A DNA stretch of 64,000 nt from Symploca sp. SIO3C6 (GTDB taxonomy: Bacteria > Cyanobacteriota > Cyanobacteriia > Cyanobacteriales > Coleofasciculaceae): positions 1 through 64,000 of the forward strand of contig JAAHHJ010000030.1 of NCBI GenBank assembly GCA_010692425.1, written 5' to 3'. Position numbers and translations under genes: made by a program. Of the stretch, positions 45,031-55,700 are shown piece after piece. The notes beneath the pieces are model-generated. The model did no database searches. It had not been told where the DNA came from and saw only the letters and a list, made by a program, of their open reading frames with translations. Positions within the stretch are counted from its first letter, which is position 1. Each line of letters opens with the position of its first letter.

Positions 45031-47673
45031 AAATTGCTCAACCAACAAACCAACATCCACAGCCAGCTTATCACCAAGTTGGAGCAACAAGTGTAACTGA
45101 GTAATATCCCACTTAGCTTCTAGTGCAGTAGCCTCAGTGAAACCATTATGGTTACTAATCGCCAAATCTGATATCAACTGCCGAGACTGCGGTAAGATGT
45201 GTGTTTGTAAGAAACTAGAGTATAGCTCCTGACAACGATCACAAGATAAACCAAGTTCAAGCTTCTCCCCAAGGGCTACCACACGTCCAAGGCACTGGAT
45301 ATCCTCCTCTAGGGTATCTTTGTCAGTTTCATGTAACAATTGCCACAACGATCGCAACATTAAATTCTCCAGAATTTGCTTTCCTTCGGGAAGACTCAGC
45401 TTACATTGCAAGTGATTGGCTTCAGTGGCAATTGCTTCCAATTCTGCCAAATAATGGAGACTATTTTCAATTTCGCCACTTTCTTGCTCCAAGGCTTTGA
45501 TTGCATTCAGACAGCGATTAGACAGAGAAATCTCTGCTGCTACCTGCAACTCCTTCGGCACTGGTAACTTATCCCGATGGAAGGCCATTAACACGCCATA
45601 GTTATCTCGATAAACTTGGGTATAGAGTTGGTCTAAGCGCGTCAAAGTTTCCTGACTCAACAGCTGCATAATCCGGTGCCGTTCTTCAGAAAACAAGTCT
45701 TGTAAACTAAATGAACTATCCCCAAACAATTGAGCCATCGCCAGAATTGAGTGAGCAGCACTAGCTTGCTTGAGAGTATTAAATAACTTGTCCTTAAGTT
45801 GACTATAGGCACGACGCCCTGCAAAGGGCTGAATGCAGCAGTGGAAATCCCAGCCGCCCAAATGCAGCACTGCAAATACCAACTCGCTGCTTTCCCAGGT
45901 AATCTCTGAAACTAGCCGCAATTGTCCTACTGCCAACCTTAGTGATCCCATCTGCTGTTGCTGGTAATCTAGCTGATGGGCTTCATAACAGTAGACCCTT
46001 TGTTGCTGCTGATAATTGGTGAACAGAGAGCTAATGGCATAGTGTGCCGCTACTTGCTCAAAACTAATTTGTGCCGAGACAACAAGATGGCGGTAAACCC
46101 CCGCTCCAGTTTTAAAATACTCAACATTACTCGGTGCCAAATCCAGGCGTCGAATAAACTCTTCTTCCAACTGCACTCCAGCCACTTCCCCAGCCAATTC
46201 TAAGGCACGGGCAGCGTAGCGCAGAATCTGAGTTCCTTCGGGACGAGAAATTTCTTCAAAAAACCAACCGCAGCTGGTGTACATCAGCATCGCGTGGCGC
46301 TGCATTTCCAGCAGGCGCAGGGCATCAATTTGCTCTGAAGGGGCAAGGCGATTGCTGCCGTGAAGATCCAGAAAGTTTTCAACATTGACTGGGGAGCGAT
46401 CGCAAACTACCCTGATATACTCATCTCGTGCCCTCCAGGGATCACTAAAGAAATGGCTACCAGTGTCTTCATAAACCTTGATTAACTCATCCCTTAACCA
46501 ATCAAGGGCATCTCGCAATGGACGCCGCCATTTCTGGTGCCATTCACCACCACCACCGCAGCCGCAGTCATCCTGCCAACGATCAACACCGTGAGAACAA
46601 CTCCAAGCGGTTACTGGTTTGAGTACTACTTCCCATGTTGGCTGATTGATACTGAGGTAATGGGCAAAGTTAGTTACTGTCCAATGGCGTTGAGCAAACT
46701 TCTGGGTAAAGACATAGGCTAAGCACTTTTCCGTACTACCTTTATGGTGTCCAAAGGTTTCTCCATCCGTTGCTACACTAATTAACTGTGACGGGCGGTG
46801 ATCCCCGCGTATGGCTAGCCCCAAACGACCAACAAAATTTTCAGAATCTTTCAGGGCATCACTAAAGCCCATATCTCTGGAGATAGGACCATCATAGAAA
46901 AAGACGTCAATGTACTTGCCATCAGTTAAGAAACAGCGGTAAGGCCGTGTGGGATCAATTTGACAACCTCCCACTTCATGCCATTGGGGATCCTGATTGT
47001 CCTCAGTGGAGATCACTCTAGTGCGCTCAGCTTGAGATGGTGCCAAAATAATAAACTTGATCCCCTCTGTCGCCAAAACTTCGAGGGTGGCATAATCTAC
47101 CGCCGTTTCAGCTAACCACATGCCTTCGGGATCACGGCCAAAGTGAGAGCGGAAATCTGCTTTGCCCCAGCGGATTTGGGTGTATTTGTCCCTTTCATTA
47201 GCTAGGGGTAAAATCATGTGGTTGTAAACTTGGGCAATGGCATTGCCATGACCATTGAGGCGGAGGCGACTTTTATGATCAGCTTCGATAATGCGCTGAT
47301 AAACTTCAAGATCATAGCGCTTCAGCCATGACATCAAAGTTGGACCAATGTTAAAGCTTAGATATTCATAGTTGTTAACAATCTCGATAACTTCGCCCTG
47401 AGTGTTTAAAACCCTGGCAAAGGCATTGGGGCGATAGCACTCATGGTGAATGCGCTCATTCCAATCATGGAAAGGAGAAGCACTCGGTTGACGTTCAATG
47501 GTATCAAGATAAGGATTTTCGCGAGGCGGTTGGTAGAAATGGCCGTGGACAGTTACATAGACACCAGCAGCTGTCTTAAGGGGATCATCAGCGATCCCAG
47601 CATTGTCTTGAACCTTTGCAATGGTGTTCATTGCATTAGCCTGTGAAGCAGGAAGCTCAGCAGCAGAAGTCAT
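45025..47673 (-). CDS. GH57-type glycoside hydrolase with DUF3536
   Basis: An 882-residue protein. The GH57 barrel begins VTVHGHFYQPPRENPYLDTI (the HGHFYQPP first strand), continues with INGPTLMS-like and LRLNGHGNAIAQVYNHMILP, and has GMWLAETAVDYATLEVLATE, the likely nucleophile Glu. DGETFGHHK gives the second catalytic acid. The C-terminal half from about residue 400 (WSCSHGVDRWQDDCGCGGGG onward) is DUF3536. GH57 enzymes act on alpha-glucans (amylase, branching or transferase activity). With glgP nearby, a role in glycogen metabolism is plausible, but the specific activity is unknown. Normal length for the family. Confidence 0.88.
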   Translation of the reverse strand: MTSAAELPASQANAMNTIAKVQDNAGIADDPLKTAAGVYVTVHGHFYQPPRENPYLDTIERQPSASPFHDWNERIHHECYRPNAFARVLNTQGEVIEIVNNYEYLSFNIGPTLMSWLKRYDLEVYQRIIEADHKSRLRLNGHGNAIAQVYNHMILPLANERDKYTQIRWGKADFRSHFGRDPEGMWLAETAVDYATLEVLATEGIKFIILAPSQAERTRVISTEDNQDPQWHEVGGCQIDPTRPYRCFLTDGKYIDVFFYDGPISRDMGFSDALKDSENFVGRLGLAIRGDHRPSQLISVATDGETFGHHKGSTEKCLAYVFTQKFAQRHWTVTNFAHYLSINQPTWEVVLKPVTAWSCSHGVDRWQDDCGCGGGGEWHQKWRRPLRDALDWLRDELIKVYEDTGSHFFSDPWRARDEYIRVVCDRSPVNVENFLDLHGSNRLAPSEQIDALRLLEMQRHAMLMYTSCGWFFEEISRPEGTQILRYAARALELAGEVAGVQLEEEFIRRLDLAPSNVEYFKTGAGVYRHLVVSAQISFEQVAAHYAISSLFTNYQQQQRVYCYEAHQLDYQQQQMGSLRLAVGQLRLVSEITWESSELVFAVLHLGGWDFHCCIQPFAGRRAYSQLKDKLFNTLKQASAAHSILAMAQLFGDSSFSLQDLFSEERHRIMQLLSQETLTRLDQLYTQVYRDNYGVLMAFHRDKLPVPKELQVAAEISLSNRCLNAIKALEQESGEIENSLHYLAELEAIATEANHLQCKLSLPEGKQILENLMLRSLWQLLHETDKDTLEEDIQCLGRVVALGEKLELGLSCDRCQELYSSFLQTHILPQSRQLISDLAISNHNGFTEATALEAKWDITQLHLLLQLGDKLAVDVGLLVEQFK

Positions 47674-48106
47674 GATTATCTAGAGTAGACAAAATTGTTG
47701 GGATTACTTACTAGGCAATAAATACAACACAACCTGGTGGGTAAGTGTTAAGTATGATCCTTCCGGTGGTTATGTCTGCTTAGGAATAAATAATCTCAAT
47801 TAGGTAACGAATGTCAGCAGATGCTAAGGAGGATCAATTAATAGTCTCGAAGCTGAAAACTTTAAGTTTGTTTACACTATCATCATTTAACCGCAAAATG
47901 TAGCTCAGATCCGGGTTAGGTTCGTAGATCTTAATTAAAAGATCATATTTTTTGAACTCTGTGATACTGCTCAAAAGGTCTCTGATGTTGCATAGCAAAA
48001 GCAAGTATCCTAAAGTCTAATCACAAACAATCACAGGGAGCGAGATTGCACAGCCCTCAGATAGATTGGGAATGTCCAATCCTTCCTTAATTGAGAAAAA
48101 AACTAG
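47674..48106. other. Divergent spacer between GH57 and cax; possible small ORF
   Basis: 433 bases between two divergent genes. A minus-strand frame (47834-48004, TTG start) could encode 56 residues, including FKKYDLLIKIYEPNPDLSYI and LRLNDDSVNKLKVFSFE. The composition looks protein-like, but the weak start and the lack of a recognised family leave it doubtful; it could be the end of a decayed gene. Promoters for both flanking genes must lie here but cannot be placed. Confidence 0.3.
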
Positions 48107-49225
48107 ATGCTCAACAGAAATACAATTTTGTCGATTTTGCTGATCTTTGTTCCCATCTCGATTGCAGCTCACTTTCTGGAATGGGGATCAACAGCTCTCT
48201 TTATCACTTCAGGTCTGGCAATCCTGCCTCTAGCTGCTTTACTAGGTACTGCCACCGAGGAAATTGCAGTGGTGGTTGGGCCTTCCCTAGGGGGCCTATT
48301 AAATGCCACTTTTGGTAATGCCACAGAATTAATTATCGCTCTATTTGCTCTGAAAGCAGGTCTAATCAGCGTTGTCAAGGCTACAATTACAGGCTCGATT
48401 ATCGGTAACTTACTTTTGGTAATGGGTTTGGCAATGTTTTTGGGGGGCTTGCGCTATAAAGAACAAGAGTTCCAGCCGATTGTGGCGCGGGTAAATGCTT
48501 CCTCAATGAACTTAGCAGTGATTGCGATTTTAGTGCCAACTGCTGTTGATGCTACTTCTTCCGGCATGGCTGAGTCAATATTACAGCAACTCTCGGTTGC
48601 AGTTGCCTTGGTGTTGATTATGGTATATTGTTTAACTCTACTGTTTTCGATGAAAACTCACCGTTATCTGTTCGATGTTGGTGTTGCGGAAATAGAGTCT
48701 CAGCAGACAACTAAGGATAAGCATAACCAAGAGCATTCGTCAGCTCGGTCCAAGCTCTGGTTATGGGTTAGTTTGCTGCTGGGCGTAACTCTGTTAGTTG
48801 CACTGGAATCAGAATTTTTAGTAGACAGCTTGGAAGAAGCCACCTCGCAACTGGGTCTAACAGCCCTGTTTACAGGTGTAATTGTTTTACCAGTAATTGG
48901 CAATGCTGCTGAACATGCGACAGCAGTGACAGTGGCAATGAAAAATAAAATGGATCTTTCGCTATCAGTGGCAGTGGGTTCTAGTCTGCAAATTGCTCTA
49001 TTTGTTGCACCAGTGTTAGTATTAGCTGGCTGGTTAATGGGTCAACCCATGGATTTAGATTTTAATCCCTTTGAACTGGTAGCAGTGGCAGTGGCAGTCT
49101 TAATTGCCAATTCCATTAGTTCTGATGGTAAATCTAACTGGCTAGAGGGAATTTTATTACTAGCAGCCTATACAGTTTTAGGACTGGCGTTTTTCTTCCA
49201 TCCAGTAATTGAGGGCTTAGGTTAG
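48107..49225 (+). CDS. cax: Calcium/proton antiporter, CaxA family
   Basis: A 372-residue membrane protein with about eleven spans. It carries the two Cax alpha-repeats: LLNATFGNATELIIALFALK (residues about 64-83) and VIGNAAEHATAVTVAMKNKM (residues about 263-282), whose acidic residues bind the exchanged ion. A hydrophilic, acidic loop with SQQTTKDKHNQEHSS divides the halves, as expected. It exports or sequesters Ca2+ in exchange for protons across the cytoplasmic membrane; cyanobacterial members support salt tolerance. ATG 48107 is the first start. It is monocistronic. Confidence 0.92.
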   Translation: MLNRNTILSILLIFVPISIAAHFLEWGSTALFITSGLAILPLAALLGTATEEIAVVVGPSLGGLLNATFGNATELIIALFALKAGLISVVKATITGSIIGNLLLVMGLAMFLGGLRYKEQEFQPIVARVNASSMNLAVIAILVPTAVDATSSGMAESILQQLSVAVALVLIMVYCLTLLFSMKTHRYLFDVGVAEIESQQTTKDKHNQEHSSARSKLWLWVSLLLGVTLLVALESEFLVDSLEEATSQLGLTALFTGVIVLPVIGNAAEHATAVTVAMKNKMDLSLSVAVGSSLQIALFVAPVLVLAGWLMGQPMDLDFNPFELVAVAVAVLIANSISSDGKSNWLEGILLLAAYTVLGLAFFFHPVIEGLG

Positions 49226-49411
49226 AAAATTCACCAGACCTCTACAGCAAGTAATCTTTTGGGGCTGCTTAAGTATTGAACACATTACCTCGATTTTAGC
49301 AGTTATACCCTGTTAATCAACTAGCACACCAGTATAAATTATAGTGTAGGGGGTGGTTTCCTCCTAACCCAAATTACAGATTATGTATGGGCTCTCCACC
49401 GCTAAAACTTG

Positions 49412-50788
49412 ATGAATAGCAATCGAGCTGAGTCAACTACAGCAGAAATATTAATAGTGGACGATACACCAGAAAATTTGCGTCTGTTATCTGTGATGCT
49501 GATTGAGCAGGGGTATCAAGTGCGGAGAGTGATTAGCGGGAAACTCGCTTTGGATGCAGCACAGGTGAAGCCACCGGACTTAATTCTGCTCGATATCATG
49601 ATGCCCCAAATCAATGGCTATGAAGTTTGTCAAAGGTTAAAGGCTAACGAGCAAACCTGCGGGATTCCGGTGATTTTTTTGAGCGTTTTGGATGAAGCAC
49701 TTGATAAGGTGAAAGCCTTTGCTGTCGGTGGCGCAGACTATATCACTAAGCCTTTTCAGATTGAAGAAGTGGTAGCTCGGATTGAGCATCAATTGACTAT
49801 ACAGAAGCTACAAAAGCAACTGAGAGAGCAAAATCGACAACTACAGCAGGAAATCCGCATTAGTGAAGCTGCAATGATACGTTGCCAGCAAGCAGAAATT
49901 GCCCAACAAAAACTAAATCTAGAATTAGAAGCAAGAGTTGAAGGGCGTACCAAGGAACTAAAACAGGCGAATGAGCATTTACTCAAACTGCAAACTGAGT
50001 TGCGTGAGTCACTGGTTCAAGAAAAAGAACTTAACGAATTTAAGTCCCGCATTATTAGTACAATTTCCCATGAGTATCGCACACCTTTAACTACAATCGC
50101 TACTTCGGCAGGAATACTAGAGCGTTATCTACACAAGTTGAGCCAACAGAAGCAGTCAATTCACTTCCAGCGTATCCAAAGTGCTCTCAAACACCTAACA
50201 AGCTTAGTTAACGATGTTTTATTTCTGAATAAGTCAGAGTTAGAGAAAGCGAAATTAAATCTAACTGATTTAGATCTAATCGCTTTTTGTAGTGAACTTA
50301 TTGAGGAACAAAAGCTTATCGCCAGCACTAAATACACGATTACATTTACCCATCAAGGAGATTGCAGTGGGAAGCTTTGGGATGAGAGCAAGCTGCGGCA
50401 AATCTTGAGTAATTTACTCTCAAATGCCATCAAGTATTCTCCAGAAGGGGGCTTGATTGAGGTTCAATTATTATGCCAAGATCAGGAGATTATCTTAGAA
50501 GTTAAAGACCATGGAATTGGTATTCCAGTGGAATCTCAGGCTAGATTATTCGAGTCTTTTCACAGAGGCAATAATGTGGGTTCGATTCAAGGAATAGGAC
50601 TCGGTTTATCAATTGTTAAAAAATGTGTGGAATTATATCGAGGTAAGATCACTTGCCACAGTGAAGTGGGAGTAGGCACTCTGTTTAGAGTTGCCCTGCC
50701 TTTGGCAAAAACAGAAATTTATGATGTCGTTAAAGACACGGGGACACAGGGACACGGGGACACGGGGATAAATTGGATGGGGATTTAA
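49412..50788 (+). CDS. Hybrid response regulator-histidine kinase
   Basis: A 458-residue protein. The N-terminal receiver (about 12-130) has ILIVDDTPENLRLLSVMLIE and LILLDIMMPQINGYEVCQRL. A coiled coil (135-210) links to HisKA with IISTISHEYRTPLTTIATSA and an HATPase domain with SNLLSNAIKYSPEGGL and VKDHGIGIPVESQ, GIGLGLSIVKKCV. No membrane segment. It fits the common cyanobacterial receiver-kinase type that transmits signals from another kinase. ATG 49412 is preferred over the TTG one codon before. The last 17 residues (KDTGTQGHGDTGINWMGI) come from a dispersed repeat, so the native C-terminus was altered. Confidence 0.9.
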   Translation: MNSNRAESTTAEILIVDDTPENLRLLSVMLIEQGYQVRRVISGKLALDAAQVKPPDLILLDIMMPQINGYEVCQRLKANEQTCGIPVIFLSVLDEALDKVKAFAVGGADYITKPFQIEEVVARIEHQLTIQKLQKQLREQNRQLQQEIRISEAAMIRCQQAEIAQQKLNLELEARVEGRTKELKQANEHLLKLQTELRESLVQEKELNEFKSRIISTISHEYRTPLTTIATSAGILERYLHKLSQQKQSIHFQRIQSALKHLTSLVNDVLFLNKSELEKAKLNLTDLDLIAFCSELIEEQKLIASTKYTITFTHQGDCSGKLWDESKLRQILSNLLSNAIKYSPEGGLIEVQLLCQDQEIILEVKDHGIGIPVESQARLFESFHRGNNVGSIQGIGLGLSIVKKCVELYRGKITCHSEVGVGTLFRVALPLAKTEIYDVVKDTGTQGHGDTGINWMGI

Positions 50789-50852
50789 CCCCATCCAATT
50801 TTATGCACCGCAAGTGACAGTAGGGTATTTGACCCATATTAATTTCGATAAA
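50738..50852. repeat. 115-bp dispersed repeat, copy 2, forming a kinase C-terminus
   Basis: GACACGGGG-type units, then GGATAAATTGGATGGGGATT, ATTTTATGCACCG and TATTTGACCCATATTAATTT. It matches 15578-15690 on the opposite strand. The first 51 bases are the last codons and stop of the hybrid kinase. From 50853 to 51122 I see no gene. Confidence 0.85.
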
Positions 50853-51122
50853 CTACAATATAATCTGGGGGAGTGAGTATATAAATTGCTAGAGGGAGAC
50901 TTTCAGTCTATAGGCAGTAGCAACCTTATTTCTTGGCAAGAATACTATTAGGTAGTGGTCAGTTTCTGAGAATTTTTATGGTTTTCTTCAGAAGAAACAA
51001 TTGCTTTAGCAATCTCTTCACGAGTAGCACCTGAAGCCCTCTAGGTTCGACCTTCTTTTGAGCCTGATTTGGGATGAGGTAGTCTTTGTTACTCAGGAAT
51101 TACGTAAGTAGAAAATTTAAAT

Positions 51123-52715
51123 CTAAAAATCGAAGTAAATATAAGGTAAACTACCCTGAGGAGCTAAAACCCAAACTGAAAACAAAAATAGCGGTACTAG
51201 CAGCAATTTCACAGGCCAATTCAGTTGTAACTTGAGTACTTTACCGACACCGTATATGATTGCCATGGAAGTGATTAATGCCAATAATAGTAAGGTAATT
51301 TGAAAACGTTCCATACCTATTGCTTCTAGGTAAACCTTTTGGTAAAACTGGACGTCAGCCGGATGTCCCCAGATGTTTTTAAAAACTAAGCTAGATTGTT
51401 GGATATTAGGTAAACGGAAGAAAATCCATGACATAAACACCATTGACTGGGTTAACCACCAAGCCATTAATAAACCTAACCAGCTTTGCCACCATTTTGT
51501 TGTCCAATCTAACCTCTGTGATACTGCTTGGGTTAAGCGATGAATAACTAAAGCCAGACCATGCAATCCTCCCCAAATTGCAAAGCCCCAAGCTGCTCCA
51601 TGCCAAATGCCGATAATTAACATGACAAGGAATAAGTTTAAACAGGTGCGAATCAAACCTTGACGCGAACCACCTAAAGGAAAGTAGAGATAGTTGCGAA
51701 TCCAATCTCCTAAAGTCATGTGCCAGCGACGCCAGAAATCAGCAATGCTAGTACAGAGGTAAGGAGAGTCAAAATTTTCTGGAAGATTAAACCCTAAAAT
51801 AATAGCACTACCCCTTGCCATATCTACATAACCACTAAAATCAAGGTAGATTTGTAAGCCATAGGCAACTATTGCCAACCATAAATCACCACTACCAGCA
51901 CGCTCTAAGTTGCCAAAGCACAAATCAACAAAAATACCAATATGGTCTGCTAGCAATGCCTTTTTGATCGCACCACAGGTAATCAGCCATAATCCTGCTG
52001 TTAGTTGCTCAACACTAGGAAATTGTAGAGTTTTCAGTTCAGCAGAAAATTGATGATAGCGAGTAATTGGACCAGCAATTAGTTTAGGAAAAAACAACTT
52101 GTAAGCGGTAAAGTTTAAAAGCTGCTTAGTAGCTGGTGCTCCTCGATAAACATCAATCAAGTAAGCAATACACTCAAAAATGAAGAAAGAAAGTCCTAAG
52201 GGAACAATTAAGCGAGTACTAATCCAGTTTGTACTCTCTGGTGAAATTGATAAATTTAGGGGCAGTAGCACATTGGTCAAAATAAAAGGAACATACCTGA
52301 AGCCCAGCAAAAAGATAATATTAGCCAGAATGCCTAACCAAAGCAGCTTCAAGCGTCGCCGATTCCAATAAGTTTGAGCTACAAGCCACTCTTGATTAGA
52401 AAGTTGTTCATTGTTAGCGTGGTTTCCTGGCGCTGTGTTAGTTCCAATTGCCTGTCCCAAGTGAAAGTTAATCAGAATAATGACAACTAGAAGTGGAATG
52501 TATTGGATTGCTGAGTAGTCATATTCAATTTGTAGTGAAGCGTAGAAAATTAGGCTGGCAATGATGATTACCCACAATCGCCAAGACTCGATTAGCTTGG
52601 GTTGAGCCTTCAGTTCAACAGAAGGAGTCGCTACCCTGAAAAAATTTGGCACTAACCAGTAGATTCCTAGAATAATAGCTAGGAAAAAACCATAGTCAAT
52701 CGAGGTGAATTTCAT
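51123..52715 (-). CDS. MBOAT-family O-acyltransferase (AlgI/DltB-like)
   Basis: A 530-residue membrane protein with about ten to twelve spans. MBOAT landmarks: TAYKLFFPKLIAGPITRYHQ, LDFSGYVDMARGSAIILGFN, NFDSPYLCTSIADFWRRWHM and the catalytic-His segment LMIIGIWHGAAWGFAIWGGL. AlgI/DltB-type proteins pass acyl groups from the cytosol to the outside, where an SGNH partner places them on a polysaccharide or teichoic acid. Here the upstream DUF1574 gene ends 25 bases before this start on the same strand and is the likely partner. A cell-envelope or exopolysaccharide O-acetylation role is inferred. Confidence 0.9.
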   Translation of the reverse strand: MKFTSIDYGFFLAIILGIYWLVPNFFRVATPSVELKAQPKLIESWRLWVIIIASLIFYASLQIEYDYSAIQYIPLLVVIILINFHLGQAIGTNTAPGNHANNEQLSNQEWLVAQTYWNRRRLKLLWLGILANIIFLLGFRYVPFILTNVLLPLNLSISPESTNWISTRLIVPLGLSFFIFECIAYLIDVYRGAPATKQLLNFTAYKLFFPKLIAGPITRYHQFSAELKTLQFPSVEQLTAGLWLITCGAIKKALLADHIGIFVDLCFGNLERAGSGDLWLAIVAYGLQIYLDFSGYVDMARGSAIILGFNLPENFDSPYLCTSIADFWRRWHMTLGDWIRNYLYFPLGGSRQGLIRTCLNLFLVMLIIGIWHGAAWGFAIWGGLHGLALVIHRLTQAVSQRLDWTTKWWQSWLGLLMAWWLTQSMVFMSWIFFRLPNIQQSSLVFKNIWGHPADVQFYQKVYLEAIGMERFQITLLLLALITSMAIIYGVGKVLKLQLNWPVKLLLVPLFLFSVWVLAPQGSLPYIYFDF

Positions 52716-52740
52716 CTTGCTATTGCTATTGCCTCAGTCC

Positions 52741-55700
52741 TTAGTTATTGGTTGTTGGTTCAGGATTTATCACCAACGACCAAGGAATCATTGGATCTTG
52801 AGCTAAGTACTTGGAAATTTGGTAAGCGCCATAGCGATTAAGGTGACTCGGATCAGAAAAATAATCATCTTTGGTGAGTAACAAATCAGCTAAGTCTCGG
52901 AAAATTAGTCCCCTGTCCATTGCTGTCGCGTGCATGTGTAGCCGAAATTGTTCCTCGTATTTGCTGCGTACTGGGTCTAAGTAGTCCTTGGTAAGGGGCA
53001 AGTTGACAAAAACGATACTAATATTTTGCTCTTGGGTGAATTTTAGTATAGCTTTCAGGGCCCTATGTTGCTCTCCTGCCAACTGAAAGGACTGATAGTT
53101 ACTGTCGTAAGCACCGGCAACTCGAGGATGTTGCTGGTAGTAGGTGGCACTATTAAAGCGGGTTGACACTGCAAGGAAGCCATTAAAGTCGACTGGCTCC
53201 TGAGCAGATAATTTCTGGGGGGAATGAGTCTGAGCAGTTTGGCGAAAACTAGCTAGCTTGAGAATTGTGATCAACTGCTCCTGCAATCGAGACTTAAACT
53301 GCTGTCGCTGGGAATAAGTTGGTGAAATTGATCCCAGAGACTGATTAAGCCACTCACTAATTGATTGATAAGAGCTATTTAAATAAGCCAAGGGCTGTTC
53401 TTGGTGAACAAGCGTTTGGCTGCTATTGGTACTGAGGAAGGGAAAAGTTCCAGCCTCAATCTTCTGGTAGGCTTGTGAGTTAGCGATCGCCTGATAGGTA
53501 ATATCTTCTCGACCGCTATTAAATGCCCTGGCTCCATCTGCCCAGATAATCAATTTCGGCAGTTGCTCTGGCATGAGGATGCGGCGTAGCACAAATTCTA
53601 CAACCTGGGCTGTAGCTCCGTTGACTCCAAAATTAAACACCTCAATATCGGTATAGCCTTGAGCTGCTAACAGATTTTGCAGCGCTTGGGGATCTACACC
53701 TCGCATTGCCCTAGAGCTACCGATGATCAAAACATCAGGAGGGCCCGTCTGAAGTAGGCGCTGTTGGTAGAGGGCTAACTTTTCATTTAACAGCAGGTTA
53801 TTGAAAGAAGGTAATGTTGATCTCGCAGCTGCTAAAATCGCACTCCCTGCTCGATATTGAGGCGTCGATAACTTGTCTACCTCCTCCCCATTGAAAATTA
53901 AACTTGTCTGTCCCTCTTTAGTAAACCCAGAGGCATTGAATTCCTCAGCATTGGGAGAACCACTTTTTTGCAAAGACAATTTGGGCAGTTGAACTGCTGT
54001 CGTTGAGGGCTCGGAAAATTCCTGAGGCGCTGTGATCATCGACGATGATCCAGCACTTAGTAAACGCTTACCAATCCAAAAATCGGCGATTAATGTCAAA
54101 GATAATCCCAGTGCCCCCCAAACCATAGCCACTTTCACACTTTGGGAAGATGAGAAACTTTTTGAACTGTGTAATGGGAGTGCTGCTGACAAATCCTGAT
54201 TCCAACCCGTGGGTACAAATAGCTGACAGTAGCATAACCACCATCTAATTTTACTTGCTGTCTGTTTGAGAGCAAGCCTCCAGAAGTCGTTCAATTCTTC
54301 TTTAGTTAAATCCGGGCGCAGAATTGGTTCGGAGCCTTGAGCTACTAATTCGCTCACAAAAACATCTGAGACAGCAAACTCTGGGGTTGCCTCTGGTACT
54401 AGACGCCGTCGCTTAACAAAATCAACTCCATAATTCCATGCACAAGAGCTAGAACCAGCGCGACGTCCATAGACTCGAACCCCGGCAATTTCTGGAATTG
54501 CAAGCTGTCGTAGTAACCAGGTAGCAGTGGGAGCGACTTGAGAGCGTGCTGGACACACTGGGGCCTCGCTCATAATGTGTAATAAATCTTGTTGACGTGC
54601 AATTTTAAGGCTGATGCCGCCAGTTGCTAAGCGCTGTTGGAGATTAGGATTAAGTAACTGTTCTAGTAAAAAGATTACTGCTGGCTGGCAAGCCTGCTGC
54701 GCCAATGACCATACCGACTTAGCTAAGGCTGGATCTTTTGCTGCCGGTAGGCTTAGCCATTCAACCCAGGCTGGTTTCTGTGGCTGCTGAGAGTCAGTTG
54801 CTGAGGTGTCCACTTCGGCGGGCTCAACACCAAAAATTGTCGCGGCTGTGATCCCTTGGGGGGCAATTAACTCTAGCACAGAGGCAATTACACTCACCGC
54901 CGTTGGCTGTTGGGGAGCAGCAGTTGCTAGAGCATCCACAAGATAGCAAAATATATGAAGTGTAGCTTCTTTGAGAACCACTCTGACTTCCAAGCCCTGT
55001 CCTTGCAGAGCTTGATTCAAAAGCCGCGTGATTGCCTGCCCATCTCCCCAACTAGCCCAATTGTTGAGCATATCTGCTGGTGGAGTCAAATCCACCTTTA
55101 GCTTCCATTCAGGAGCTGCTTCGCCACTAACCTGACTGCAAATGATCGCATCTCGGAACCCTTGAAGTTCTAAGGAACGCAACTGCTCAACTAGTGGTTC
55201 TGCTAGCAAGGAGGGATCAGGGCTATAGTCAGAATGACACATCACCCAGAGACGTTGTTTGTGCAGTGAACAGTTAAGGGATGAGAGCTTGTCATCCTCT
55301 CCTGGATTAGAGTTAAAAGATTCCTCCTCTCCCCCTTTCTCCCCATCTCCCCATCTTCCTGTTTCCCCCTCTCCCTGTTGAAGATGTTGGATGAAGACCT
55401 TAAAGCTAACTCCCAGAAAATTTAGGGCTTTACTAAGATGGCGGGCAATTGCCTCTGGTTCTCCAGAGCGAGCTAGAGTTTCGTTGGTAATGAGAAATTT
55501 AGAGTCATTCTGAGGGTTTTGGCTACCACTGGGGACAGTTTTTGCTTGAACCATAACCCTTGAGTCTAGTGGAATTCCAATTTGCTCAACCCAGTCTGGA
55601 TGTTGCTTTCCTAAGGTGCGCCCGTAGATAATAATCTGATCAATGGAGTGTGCCGGTTCGAGGTAGAGCTTTTCTTTCCCTTCCGGCTGTTGCAATAGTT

